DNA of 64,000 nucleotides from Rutidosis leptorrhynchoides (taxonomy: Eukaryota; Streptophyta; Magnoliopsida; Asterales; Asteraceae). The stretch spans positions 309,242,501-309,306,500 of the forward strand of contig NC_092335.1 in assembly GCF_046630445.1 (NCBI RefSeq). The letters run 5' to 3'. Every line of letters begins with the position of its first letter. Positions within the stretch are counted from its first letter, which is position 1. A program made the translations under genes and the position numbers. The notes beneath the pieces are model-generated. The model saw nothing but the letters and a program-made list of their open reading frames with translations, had not been told where the DNA came from and made no database searches. Below, one piece after another: positions 34,480 to 47,730 of the stretch.

Positions 34480-37400
34480 AGCAACTACAACAATCATCCC
34501 AACAACAATAATAACCGCAACAACAACAACAATCAGAAGCAGCTATGCCAAAGGTGTGAAAAGAATCACTCGGGGTTCTGCACCAAATTTTGCAACAAGT
34601 GTAAAAGAAATGGTCATATCGCGGTGAAGTGTGAGGTCTATGGACCAGGGGTTAATAGAACGAAAGGAACAAATGGTGTCGGAATGAGTAATGGCGGAGC
34701 AAGTAGTGTCGGAGCAAGTTATGCCAATGTAGTTTGTTATAAATGTGGAAAACCGGGCCACATTATTAGAAATTGCCCGAACCAGGAGAACACGAATGGA
34801 CAAGGCCGCGGAAGAGTTTTCAATATTAATGCGGCAGAGGCACAGGAAGACCCGGAGCTTGTTACGGGTACGTTTCTTATTGACAATAAATCTGCTTACG
34901 TTTTATTTGATTCGGGTGCGGATAGAAGCTATATGAGTAGAGATTTTTGTGCTAAATTAAGTTGTCCATTGACGCCTTTGGATAGTAAATTTTTACTCGA
35001 ATTAGCAAATGGTAAATTAATTTCAGCAGATAATATATGTCGGAATCGAGAAATTAAACTGGTTAGCGAAACATTTAAGATTGATTTGATACCAGTAGAG
35101 TTAGGGAGTTTTGATGTGATAATCGGTATGGACTGGTTGAAAGAAGTGAAAGCAGAGATCGTTTGTTACAAAAATGCAATTCGCATTATACGAGAAAAAG
35201 GAAAACCCTTAATGGTGTACGGAGAAAAGGGCAACACGAAGCTACATCTTATTAGTAATTTGAAAGCACAAAAACTAATAAGAAAAGGTTGCTATGCTGT
35301 TCTAGCACACGTCGAGAAAGTACAAACTGAAGAAAAGAGCATCAATGATGTTCCCATTGCAAAAGAATTTCCCGATGTATTTCCGAAAGAATTACCGGGA
35401 TTACCCCCACATCGATCCGTTGAATTTCAAATAGATCTTGTACCAGGAGCTGCACCAATAGCTCGTGCTCCTTACAGACTCGCACCCAGCGAGATGAAGG
35501 AACTGCAAAGCCAATTACAAGAACTTTTAGAGCGTGGTTTCATTCGACCAAGCACATCACCGTGGGGAGCTCCTGTTTTGTTTGTCAAGAAGAAAGATGG
35601 TACATTCAGGTTGTGTATCGACTACCGAGAGTTGAACAAACTTACCATCAAGAACCGCTACCCACTACCGAGAATCGACGACTTATTTGATCAACTACAA
35701 GGCTCTTCTGTTTATTCAAAGATTGACTTACGTTCCGGGTATCATCAAATGCGGGTGAAAGAAGATGATATTCCAAAGACTGCTTTCAGAACACGTTACG
35801 GTCATTACGAGTTTATGGTCATGCCGTTTGGTTTAACTAATGCACCAGCTGTGTTCATGGACCTTATGAACCGAGTGTGTGGACCATACCTTGACAAGTT
35901 TGTCATTGTTTTCATTGATGACATACTTATTTACTCAAAGAATGACCAAGAACACGGTGAACATTTGAGAAAGGTGTTAGAAGTATTGAGGAAGGAAGAA
36001 TTGTACACTAAGTTTTCAAAGTGTGCATTTTGGTTGGAAGAAGTTCAATTCCTCGGTCACATAGTGAACAAAGAAGGTATTAAGGTGGATCCGGCAAAGA
36101 TAGAAACTGTTGAAAAGTGGGAAACCCCGAAAACTCCGAAACACATACGCCAGTTTTTAGGACTAGCTGGTTACTACAGAAGGTTCATCCAAGACTTTTC
36201 CAGAATAGCAAAACCCTTGACTGCATTAACGCATAAAGGGAAGAAATTTGAATGGAATGATGAACAAGAGAAAGCGTTTCAGTTATTGAAGAAAAAGCTA
36301 ACTACGGCACCTATATTGTCATTGCCTGAAGGGAATGATGATTTTGTGATTTATTGTGACGCATCAAAGCAAGGTCTTGGTTGTGTATTAATGCAACGAA
36401 CGAAGGTGATTGCTTATGCGTCTAGACAATTGAAGATTCACGAACAAAATTATACGATGCATGATTTGGAATTAGGCGCAGTTGTTTTTGCATTAAAGAC
36501 TTGGAGGCACTACTTATATGGGGTCTAAAGTATTATATATACCGACCACAAAAGTCTTCAACACATATTTAATCAGAAACAACTGAATATGAGGCAGCGT
36601 AGGTGGATTGAATTATTGAATGATTACGACTTTGAGATTCGTTACCACCCGGGGAAGGCAAATGTGGTAGCCGATGCCTTGAGCAGGAAGGACAGAGAAC
36701 CCATTCGAGTAAAATCTATGAATATAATGATTCATAATAACATTACTACTCAAATAAAGGAGGCACAACAAGGAGTTTTAAAAGAGGGAAATTTAAAGGA
36801 TGAAATACCTAAAGGATCGGAGAAGCATCTTAATATTCGGGAAGACGGAACCCGGTATAGGGCTGAAAGGATTTGGGTACCAAAATTTGGAGATATGAGA
36901 GAAATGGTACTTAGAGAAGCTCATAAAACCAGATACTCAATACATCCTGGAACGGGGAAGATGTACAAGGATCTCAAGAAACATTTTTGGTGGCCGGGTA
37001 TGAAAGCCGATGTTGCTAAATAAGTAGGAGAATGTTTGACGTGTTCTAAGGTCAAAGCTGAGCATCAGAAACCATCAGGTCTACTTCAACAACCCGAAAT
37101 CCCGGAATGGAAATGGGAAAACATTACCATGGATTTCATCACTAAATTACCAAGGACTGCAAGTGGTTTTGATACTATTTGGGTAATAGTTGATCGTCTC
37201 ACCAAATCCGCACACTTCCTACCAATAAGAGAAGATGACAAGATGGAGAAGTTAGCACGACTGTATTTGAAGGAAGTCGTCTCCAGACATGGAATACCAA
37301 TCTCTATTATCTCTGATAGGGATGGCAGATTTATTTCAAGATTCTGGCAGACATTACAGCAAGCATTAGGAACTCGTCTAGACATGAGTACTACCTATCA

Positions 37401-38195
37401 TCCACAAACTGATAGGCAGAGTGAAAGGACGATACAAACGCTTGAAGACATGCTACGAGCATGTGTTATTGATTTCGGAAACAGTTGGGATCGACATCTA
37501 CCGTTAGCAGAATTTTCCTACAACAACAGCTACCATTCAAACATTGAGATGGCGCCGTTTGAAGCACTTTATGGTAGAAAGTGCAGGTCTCCGATTTGTT
37601 GGAGTGAAGTGGGGGATAGACAGATTACGGGTCCGGAGATAATACAAGAAACTACCGAGAAGATCATCCAAATTCAACAACGGTTGAAAACCGCCCAAAG
37701 TCGACAAAAGAGCTATGCTGACATTAAAAGAAAAGATATAGAATTTGAAATTGGAGAGATGGTCATGCTTAAAGTTGCACCTTGGAAAGGCGTTGTTCGA
37801 TTTGGTAAACGAGGGAAATTAAATCCAAGGTATATTGGACCATTCAAGATTATTGATCGTGTCGGACCAGTAGCTTACCGACTTGAGTTACCTCAACAAC
37901 TCGCGGCTGTACATAACACTTTCCACGTCTCGAATTTGAAGAAATGTTTTGCTAAAGAAGATCTCACTATTCCGTTAGATGAAATCAAATCAACGAAAAA
38001 CTTCAATTCATCGAAGAACCCGTCGAAATAATGGAGAGTGAGGTTAAAAGACTTAAGCAAAACAAGATACCAATTGTTAAGGTTCGATGGAATGCTCGTA
38101 GAGGACCCGAGTTCACCTGGGAGCGTGAAGATCAGATGAAGAAGAAATACCCGCATCTATTTCCAGAAGATTCGTCAACACCTTCAACAGCTTAA
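33613..38195 (+). pseudogene. gag-pol: gag-pol of the second interior, broken
   Basis: Near-identical to 23613-28190 but disrupted three times: a TAA at 36526-36528 in RNase H (a Lys codon in the intact copy), a TAA at 37021-37023 in the integrase zinc region (a Tyr codon there), and a one-base deletion near 37986 that shifts the frame before the chromodomain. The Asn tract is two codons longer. gag, protease and RT remain open (33577-36528), so a truncated Gag-PR-RT product is possible, but no integrase. This copy would depend on integrase supplied in trans. Confidence 0.9.
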
Positions 38196-38230
38196 AATTT
38201 CGGGACGAAATTTATTTAACGGGTAAGTAC

Positions 38231-41200
38231 TGTAGTGACCCGAACTTTTCCATGTTTATATATATTAATTGAGATTGATATTTACGTGATTAAATGTTTC
38301 CAACATGTTAAGCAATCAAACTTGTTAAGACTTGATTAATTGAAATATGTTTCATATAGACAATTGACCACCCAAGTTGACCGGTGATTCACGAACGTTA
38401 AAACTTGTAAAAACTATACGATGACATATATATGGTTATATATATAGTTAACATGTTTTTATTATAAGTATGTATCTTATTAGGTATTTTAACAATGAGT
38501 TATATACATAAAAATGAGACTATTAATTTAAGAAACTCGAAAACGATATATATAACGATTATCGTTATAACAACGTCTTACTAGGTACATATGAATCATA
38601 TTAAGATATTGATACACTTGGTTAATTATGTTAAATGATAAGTAAATATATTATTAAGTGTATTAACAATGAAATACATATGTAAAAATAAGACTACTAA
38701 CTTAATGATTTCGAAACGAGACATATATGTAACGATTATCGTTGTAACGACATTTAACTGTATATACATCATACTAAGATATATTATATATCATAATATC
38801 ATGATAATATAATAATTTAACATCTCATTTGTTATAATAAATAATGGGTTAACAACATTCAACAAGATCGTTAACCTAAAGGTTTCAAAACAACATTTAC
38901 ATGTAACGACTAACGATGACTTAACGACTCAGTTAAAATGTATATACATGTAGTGTTTTAATATGTATTCATACACTTTTGAAAGACTTCAAGACACTTA
39001 TCAAAATACTTCTACTTAACAAAAATGCTTACAATTACATCCTCGTTCAGTTTCATCAACAATTCTACTCGTATGCACCCGTATTCGTACTCGTACAATA
39101 TACAGCTTTTAGATGTATGTACTATTGGTATATACACTCCAATGATCAGCTCTTAGCAGCCCATGTGAGTCACCTAACACATGTGAGAACCATCATTTGG
39201 CAACTAGCATGAAATATCTCATAAGATTACAAAAATATGAGTAATCATTCATGACTTATTTACAGGAAAACAAAATTACATATCCTTTATATCTAATCCA
39301 TACACCAACAACCAAAAACACCTACAAACACTTTCATTCTTCAATTTTCTTCATCTAATTGATCTCTCTCAAGTTCTATCTTCAAGTTCTAAGTGTTCTT
39401 CATAAATTCTACAAGTTCTAGTTACATAAAATCAAGAATACTTTCAAGTTTGCTAGCTCACTTCCAATCTTGTAAGGTGATCATCCAACCTCAAGAAATC
39501 TTTGTTTCTTACAGTAGATTATCATTCTAATACAAGGTAATAATCATATTCAAACTTTGGTTCAATTTCTATAACTATAACAATCTTATTTTAAGTGATG
39601 ATCTTACTTGAACTTGTTTTCGTGTCATGATTCTGCTTCAAGAACTTCGAGCCATCCAAGGATCCATTGAAACTAGATCCATTTTTCTCTTTTCCAGTAG
39701 GTTTATCCAAGGAACTTAAGGTAGTAATGATGTTCATAACATCATTCGATTCATACATATAAAGCTATCTTATTCGAAGGTTTAAACTTGTAATCACTAG
39801 AACATAGTTTAGTTAATTCTAAACTTGTTCACAAACAAAAGTTAATCCTTCTAACTTGACTTTTAAAATCAACTAAACACATGTTATATATCTATATGAT
39901 ATGCTAACTTAATGATTTAAAACCTGGAAACACGAAAAACACCGTAAAACCGGATTTACGCCGTCGTAGTAACACCGCGGGCTGTTTTGGGTTAGTTAAT
40001 TAAAAACTATGATAAACTTTGATTTAAAAGTTGTTATTCTGAGAAAATGATTTTTATTATGAACATGAAACTATATCCAAAAATTATGGTTAAACTCAAA
40101 GTGGAAGTATGTTTTCTAAAATGGTCATCTAGACGTCGTTCTTTCGACTGAAATGACTACCTTTACAAAAACGACTTGTAACTTATTTTTCCAACTATAA
40201 ACCTATACTTTTTCTGTTTATATTCATAAAATATAGTTCAATATGAAACCATAGCAATTTGATTCACTCAAAACGGATTTAAAATGAAGAAGTTATGGGT
40301 AAAACAAGATTGGATAATTTTTCTCATTTTAGCTACGTGAAAATTTGTAACAAATCTATTCCAACCATAACTTAATCAACTTGTATTGTATATTATGTAA
40401 TCTTGAGATACCATAGACACGTATACAATGTTTCGACCTATCATGTCGACACATCTATATATATTTCGGAACAACCATAGACACTCTATATGTGAATGTT
40501 GGAGTTAGCTATACAGGGTTGAGGTTGATTCCAAAATATATATAGTTTGAGTTGTGATCAATACTGAGATACGTATACACTGGGTCGTGGATTGATTCAA
40601 GATAATATTTATCGATTTATTTCTGTACATCTAATTGTGGACAACTAGTTGTAGGTTACTAACGAGGACAGCTGACTTAATAAACTTAAAACATCAAAAT
40701 ATATTAAAAGTGTTGTAAATATATTTTGAACATACTTTGATATATATGTATATATTGTTATAGGTTCGTGAATCAACCAGTGGCCAAGTCTTACTTCCCG
40801 ACGAAGTAAAAATCTGTGAAAGTGAGTTATAGTCCCACTTTTAAAATCTAATATTTTTGGGATGAGAATACATGCAGGTTTTATAAATGATTTACAAAAT
40901 AGAAACAAGTACGTGAAACTACATTCTATGGTTGAATTATCGAAATCGAATATGCCCCTTTTTATTAAGTCTGGTAATCTAAGAATTAGGGAACAGACAC
41001 CCTAATTGACGCGAATCCTAAAAGATAGATCTATTGGGCCTAACAAACCCCATCCAAAGTACCGGATGCTTTAGTACTTCGAAATTTATATCATATCCGA
41101 AGGGTGTCCCGGAATGATGGGGATATTCTTATATATGCATCTTGTTAATGTCGGTTACCAGGTGTTCACCATATGAATGATTTTTATCTCTATGTATGGG

Positions 41201-41656
41201 ATGTGTATTGAAATATGAAATCTTGTGGTCTATTGTTACGATTTGATATATATAGGTTAAACCTATAACTCACCAACATTTTTGTTGACGTTTAAAGCAT
41301 GTTTATTCTCAGGTGAATATTAAGAGCTTCCGCTGTTGCATACTAAAATAAGGACAAGATTTGGAGTCCATGTTTGTATGATATTGTGTAAAAACTGCAT
41401 TCAAGAAACTGATTTCGATGTAACATATTTGTATTGTAAACCATTATGTAATGGTCGTGTGTAAACAGGATATTTTAGATTATCATTATTTGATAATCTA
41501 CGTAAAGCTTTTTAAACCTTTATTTATGAAATAAAGGTTATGATTTGTTTTAAAAATGAATGCAATCTTTGAAAAACGTCTCATATAGAGGTCAAAACCT
41601 CGCAACGAAATCAATTAATATGGAACGTTTTTAATCAATAAGAACGGGACATTTCA
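38231..41656 (+). repeat. LTR 3 of the chromovirus array
   Basis: 3426 bp, equal in length to LTR 1, ending CGGGACATTTCA. It is followed by the TSD copy TGGAT and then by the resumed old LTR, not by a primer site, which proves that it is the right outer end. Confidence 0.9.
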
Positions 41657-41661
41657 TGGAT

Positions 41662-42837
41662 GGCGTCCAACTGTGAAGGGCTGGACAACGTCCAAGAGTT
41701 TGGACGGCGTCCAGATTAGTACACAGACCCTTTTTGCTGAAAACACACAAGTGCACGAACCAAAACTCGAACAAACACAATTTGTGAACCGAAAACACTT
41801 AGAACATGTATCTTATATCGTTGGAAAGGTATTTTGACAAGGAATAAAACTAAACACTTTTCATTAATCAAGTTCATCATTTACAACAACAAAAACCTCA
41901 TCGAATGATCGTTAAAAGTTCATCTTTAAAGTTTCAAGTTCTTAAAATGCATTTCATGATTCGGGAAACCAATTTACACATATGACATACCGTTCCGAAT
42001 GTAGTTAAACATAAAATACAACTAAACACTTACCAACAACATTTCATAGCATTCAATGCACCAAAAGTTCATTTAAAAGTTCATCAAACCCTAATCAAGA
42101 ATCATGAAGTCATCTACTTTGTTTATGAAGTTTTTCTAAGTCAACTAACATACCAAAACGAAGCTAATGATGCTAATAACACATTTAATACATGAGGTTT
42201 AACATCTAACAACATTTAATCAACTAAAATCAAGGATTAAACTAACTCATTTCAAGAGTTCATGCTAGTTACTCAAAACAACAAAATCGAACAAACCAAA
42301 CACATATTCATGTTAGACTTGAGCCATATACACTAATTAACACACTTTTAAGTCAAGAACATGAAGAACATGAAATCTAGAGTTTTTAGTAAGTTACCCA
42401 AATGAGATGAAGTTGGTATCAAGTTGTAGAGGGTGAAGAGAGGATTCCAAATATGTAATCGGATTTGTTGTGAGCTTCCTAGATCGAATTTAGATGATGA
42501 TTGAATGAATTTGAAAGTTGAGAGTAAAAAATGGAAGTAGGAGGAAGAGAGAAAGAGATAGTGAATGAATGAGTGGTGGTGAAGTGGTTGACTAGTTGAC
42601 ATAGTCACCACTTTGGCCACTAGTCACGATTAGTCCCTCAAGTTTGTATTCGGGTGCGAGAATTGACCGAACGAAATATTTTAAATACGCTAGAGTAAAC
42701 GAGAGATGTTAAAATTAAACAACGTGAATATTAGAAACGCTAAGTAACGGAAGATACGAATCTAGATACGAAGAGTATTATATAAAATAAAAAGAAGGGC
42801 GTTAAAATAATTTAACGAAAAAATGCGGGATGTTACA
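41662..42837 (-). repeat. 3' LTR of the old element, inner part
   Basis: Continuation of 16989-18216 after the 23-kb insertion. It ends TGTTACA at 42837; read on the minus strand the LTR starts TGTAACATCCCGC. Near the insertion it has GGACAACGTCC and GGACGGCGTCC (about 41682-41712), matching the palindrome left of the insertion. The rest is non-coding. This roughly 1.2-kb section has no counterpart in the 5' LTR (58104-59177). Confidence 0.7.
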
Positions 42838-43795
42838 TTACCCACACCTTAAAAGAAATTTCGTCCCGAAATTTAGCCGGAAGTAGTAGTCGATGTCTCT
42901 TCCTCGAGACCTTGCGTTGTCAATTCTACGAATAAGTGAAGGTAATTCCTTGGGCATTCTGACGAACTTTGACAGTGGGGATTTTACGTTGTCTTAAGGT
43001 TTGGTTTTACGATCCATAATTTCAACCGGTTCTCCTATGAAGTGGAGTTTGTTACCAATAGTAAGCTCATCTAAAAGAATAACAAGTTCCTGTTCCGCAG
43101 GACACTTCTCTAAGTTTGATATCTGGAATGTAGGATAAACGGAAACTTAATTGAGTCGGAAGATCTAAACGGTATGTAGCGGGTCCAATACGCCCTAAGC
43201 TTTCAAAAGGATCAATATTACGCAGATTTAGCTTTCTACGTTTCCCAGAACGGATTACACCTTTCCAAGGTGCGACTCTTAACATTTCACGGTTTCCCAC
43301 TTGGGATTTGAGAGGTTTACGTCTAACATCGTCATAGCTCTTTGTCGACTACGGCCCGTCTTGAGCCTTTCTTGGGTTTGAGTGGTCTTAACAGTTATTT
43401 AATGAATGAGTTCGAGTCCAGTGATTTTCTAGTCGCCTACTTCGGCCCAACAATTAGGGGAACGACATTTGCGGCCCTATAAGTTTCGAAAGGTGCGACG
43501 CTAATAATCGAGTGATAACTATTGTAGTAAGAGAATTCGGCTAAAGGAAAATACTTTTCCCAAGTACATTTGAAATTGATAACACAAACTCGTATTATGG
43601 CTTCCGAGGTTTAAATTGTATGTTCGCTTGATCTGTCAGTTTGGGTGATACGCGGTACTCATGTCTAAACGTGTTCCCAAGGCTTCTTGTAAATCTAGAG
43701 TTGAAATGAGCATCTCGATTCGAGATAATTGACGATGGCACACCGTGTTGGAATAGAATTTCTTCAATGAATGGTTGTGCAAGCTTTTCCCATCC
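42838..43795 (-). pseudogene. Old element: integrase end, decayed, and polypurine block
   Basis: The minus-strand translation from 43827 (its first bases lie in the nested LTR) gives [16 protein letters not shown], the integrase core sequence before the final catalytic Glu. After several stops it continues as LRVAPWKGVIRSGKR and PATYRLDLPTQL, the C-terminal GPY/F-type part. The polypurine block follows (42838-42875). Frameshifts and stops are numerous. Joining across the nested element to 55113 restores continuity of the integrase text (EKLAQPFIEEILFQHGVPS lies right at the junction), which proves the interruption. Confidence 0.75.
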
Positions 43796-43800
43796 CGTCG

Positions 43801-46705
43801 TGTAACGACCCGCACTTTTTCGATCATTCTATACTTGTAAGATTAATATTTACATAAATTAAACCTTACCAACATGATAAGAAATCCAAATTGTTGAGAC
43901 TTATGTTTTCGAAAAGAGTTTTACACAACGTTTGACCGTCTAGTTTGACCGATGATATCACGAACTATACAATATATGATAATTATACGTTTGTGTATAT
44001 ATATGTATATATACATATTTAACATGATCTAAGAATGTTTTAATATCTCATTTTGTATTAATAACAATAAGTTATAAGTATATTTTGAAACTACTAACTT
44101 AAGTTTTCAAAACGATAACCATACGTAACGTTATTTGACTTAAATACTTATGACCTATAATGTTTATACATATATCGTATAAGTAATGTATTTAATCACT
44201 TTTAAAGACTTAAATACATAAAACAATATAAGTATATTTACAAAAGATAGCTATATTTGAATCCTCGTTCCGTTTTCTCAAAGATTTCTATACGTATACC
44301 TAGGGTATATGTACCCGTATCATACGCAGCTTCTAGATGTATTTACTATTGGTATATACCAATAAAAATCTGCTCCTTAGCAGCCTTAAATGATTAAGAA
44401 ACATGTGGAACCAACCATTTGTCAAGTAGCATGAATTATTTAGCAAGAAAACAAAGTTAGGTATTTTTTTTTCCTTTATAACCTAAAAACGTTTTTATGC
44501 ATGCACACCATTTCTTCACCCCATTTTCTCATACTTACACTTCCATTTCTCTCTCAAAATACTCTTAACTTCATACTTGATCATCTCTAAGCATTTTCTC
44601 CATCATTTAGCTTCAAAAATAACACTTAAATCTCATAAGAAAACCTTACAAAAACACTTCAAGAAATCCTTCCAAGAACACAAACTTACTTCCAATCTTT
44701 CATCCAATTCCATCACCCTTTTGGTTCTAGGTTCTTACTCCTCTTTTACAGAAACCTTGTCCAAGGAACTTGAGGTAGTATCTATGTTCATAACCTTATT
44801 CGATTCATATATATATAGCTATCTTATTTTGTGGTATAAAATTTTAACAACAAGAACATAGTTTGAATGTTTTCAAACTTGTTTGCAAACTAAATAGATC
44901 CTTATAACTTAACTTTTAAAATACTTCAAGACCTGTAATATAACTTAAAAATATGCTAATTTAACAAGGTATAACTTGGTTTTTCAAAGAACACCTTAAA
45001 AACTGTTTTTACGACGTCGGAGTGCAACCGGGGGCTGTTTTGGGTTGGATAATTAAAAACCATCTTAAACATTGAATTGGAGGTTTATTTTCTTGAAAAA
45101 TGATTTTTACTATGAATATGATAACACATAAAAATTTCATGATTTAACTCAAAGTATAAGTATTTTTAGAAAAATAATCATTTAAGGTTGTTTACATTAT
45201 GGAAAATGATTAACTTCATAAGTTTCACTAAAGTTTGACCTATGACCTGTGATTTCGAATACAAACTAAGGTATTTACAGTTCATAGTCTTAAAGAGGGA
45301 CTCGATCCAAGGAAGTGGCAAGTTGAATCAACAAAAACGGAGTTGTAACGAAGAAACTATGACCAAAACGAGATCGGATATCTAAGACTAGTTTGGCTAC
45401 GAAAATAATTGGAGAAAATTAAATAAATCACATCTTTTTAAAATAACATGATATTTTATATATATGTACTCATAATTTAATTTTATATGGTTCAGGATCA
45501 CCCGTAAACAATACGAGAAGATTAATCATAAGATCCCATGATTGTACGCAACACGTCATTTGACAACACCGGTACTTTATGTACGCAACACGTCATTTGA
45601 CAACACCGGTACCATGGGTCAAGATTAATCTCGACCAATACATATACGATGGGGGTTTTTATTTATTTCATTGGGGGTTTATTAAACACCTAAAAATGAA
45701 CCATTAAAATTGAATTACTAACATCGGACTGCTAACTACGGACTAAGAAATTATTAAAACTATTAAAAGTATAAAAAGTATATATATGTGACGATTGTTT
45801 AAAATAGAAATATATTGATAAACTATATATGGATAGGTTCGTGATATCAATCGGAGACCAAGTCGAAATTACATATCTTCAAGATGAAAGTGAGTATATA
45901 GTCCCACTTTTAAACTTTAAATATTTCGGGATGAGAATACATGTATTTTATGTTTTACGTTATGGACACAAGTAACTGAAAAATATATTCTACGTTGAGT
46001 TGTACCACTGGCATACTTCCCTGTAGCTTGGTAACTAATATTTACAGCGGTATTGTAAACGCGAATCCTGTTGATAGATCTATCGGGCCTGACAACCCCA
46101 ACCGGACTGGACGGCCAGTATTCAACGGTTGCACAGTACTTCGTTTCGTGACTACACTTGGTACGGTGTAGTAAGATTTCATAATAAAGGGAATATGCGA
46201 CGTGATTAAATGTTAAGTATGGTTACCAAGTGCTCAACCACTTAGAATATTTTTATTAAAAACGTTTATATATGAAATCTTATGGTCTATATATATATTG
46301 CTGCCGGCATTAAACCTATATCTCACCAACTTTATGTTGACGTTTTAAACATGTCTATTCTCAGGTGATAATTAGAAGCTTCCGCTGCAACATGTTGAAT
46401 TTAAACAAGATCTTGAGTATGCATATTTGTGTCAAAAATAAAACTGCATATCGGAGGATTTGTAATGTAAAATATGCTAGAAATCGTATTGTTATCATCA
46501 CATGTAAAGTTTGTAAGTCTAAGATTATCGCTAAACGATAATCATCTTTATTTTGTCTAAAGCTTGTATCAAAATAAGAATTATGGTTTGTAATGTAAAA
46601 TATATGCAGTTGTTCTTTTAAAAATGTCGCATATAGAGGTCAATACCTCGCAATGAAATCATACGTTATCTAACACGTTCTTATGGTTAAGGACGGGTTA
46701 TGACA
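43801..46705 (+). repeat. 5' LTR of the second chromovirus
   Basis: From TGTAACGACCCG to CGGGTTATGACA. It has a TATA-like TTTATAACC (44475-44483) with a pyrimidine-rich leader, a 38-bp tandem duplication (TACGCAACACGTCATTTGAC twice, about 45546-45613) and the two conserved hairpins (46327-46339, 46636-46649). An open 94-codon frame across 44577-44861 exists in both LTRs only because they are copies and has no protein-like features. Confidence 0.92.
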
Positions 46706-46893
46706 TGTGGTATCAGAGCGGTGGTCTTAGCGAACCAGGTTTGCATTAGTGTGTCTAACTGATAAGTCGTTAGGATACATTAGTAAGTCTGGACTTTGAC
46801 CGGGTCTGATTTAAAAACCATTGCTTATTATTGTTGGTTAAAATTTATATGTAAATATTATGTAGTACTAATGGGTTAGTTGTTGTGTGATAG

Positions 46894-47364
46894 ATGTCGG
46901 GCTCAAAACTTGTTATCACATTCAGCGACTCCGAACCAGAATCTTCAGATGGTGTTCCAGTCATTAACCTATCCGATGACGAAAATAATATCTTTGGGGA
47001 AGACTCACAAATTCCGGATGAACCGACTATAGAGAACCCGGAAAGTGAACCCGAGGAGGAAAGTGAACCCGAGGAGGAAAGTGAACCCGAGGAGGAAAGT
47101 GAATCCGAGGAAGAAATACAGGAAATTACAAAAGAAGAGTTTGAACTAGGAAAGAAACGAAAGGCTAATGAATTAGAAAATTCAAATCCTGAGTTTAATA
47201 AGGATGATGTGGCACCAACTCCACTAGACACTACCACCCCTATTCCCGCTATTCCTATTCGTTCTATCCCGGCATCCAGTTCTTCAGTCCCACAGCCAAA
47301 CTATAGGCAGACAGCCAGGATAAGCGTTAAGCGATTCTTTGAACCTAAACGTCCTAGAAAATAG
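46894..47364 (+). CDS. Acidic repeat-bearing ORF upstream of gag (156 aa)
   Basis: Counterpart of 21852-22298, with little sequence identity outside the repeats. An acidic N-terminus (FSDSEPESSD, LSDDENN) leads into four Glu-rich SEPEEE-type repeats (18-bp DNA units, 47044-47111). Then come KKRKANE (a possible nuclear signal), a Pro/Thr/Ser stretch, and a basic end RISVKRFFEPKRPRK, also nuclear-signal-like. The shared place, size and repeat design in two chromoviruses with different LTRs suggest a conserved accessory gene. No named domain is recognised. A role in nuclear import or chromatin contact would fit the composition, but that is a guess. Confidence 0.65.
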   Translation: MSGSKLVITFSDSEPESSDGVPVINLSDDENNIFGEDSQIPDEPTIENPESEPEEESEPEEESEPEEESESEEEIQEITKEEFELGKKRKANELENSNPEFNKDDVAPTPLDTTTPIPAIPIRSIPASSSSVPQPNYRQTARISVKRFFEPKRPRK

Positions 47365-47730
47365 ACCAAACGATGCGCTGCCGTATTAAACCATGGGATC
47401 ATATAATGTTTTGTATAATATTATTAGTGTGGTTTGCTATGTTCGATGTAAGATAAGCATATGTAAAATAGTGAAGTGTGAAATGCAATAATTTTCCATG
47501 GTTAAGTATTATTTAGATGGTAGTAATTGATTCTGTACTAAGCTATTAAGTATGGACATTAACGGGTAGGTACTACCCTAGATATAATTATAAAACGCTA
47601 ATAAGAAGAAAAGGCTTTTATAATAATACCTGGTTCATATTATTAATAAGCTATAATGTACTGTAAATATACACTACATCTATAATATTCCATGTGAATA
47701 ATTATTTTCTTTTCATTCTTATAGAAGAAT
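47365..47730 (+). other. Leader between the acidic ORF and gag
   Basis: Non-coding. It contains the internal polypurine-like hairpin AACGGGTAGGTACTACCCTA (47561-47580). A candidate 3' splice site, TTTCATTCTTATAG, ends at 47724, seven bases before the gag ATG. There is no trace of the F-box gene found at this place in the other array. Confidence 0.55.

Larger units (their letters stand above)
18217..41656 (+). mobile_element. Ty3 chromovirus array, three LTRs and two coding interiors
   Basis: LTRs at 18217-21642, 28226-31642 and 38231-41656 (3426, 3417 and 3426 bp) alternate with interiors 21643-28225 and 31643-38230. One target duplication, TGGAT, flanks the whole (18212-18216, 41657-41661). 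Each interior holds, in order, a primer site, an acidic ORF, an F-box ORF, gag-pol with chromodomain, and a polypurine block. The first interior has an unbroken gag-pol; the second is disrupted. Domain order (protease, RT, RNase H, integrase, chromodomain) and the long LTRs suggest the Tekay/Del chromovirus clade. The LTRs differ by under about 1% by eye, so the insertion is young. Confidence 0.88.

Noticed and set aside
44577-44861. 94-codon frame in the 5' LTR, repeated at 52979-53263
   Set aside because: It is conserved only because the LTRs are near-identical, overlaps the expected transcript leader and has no domain.
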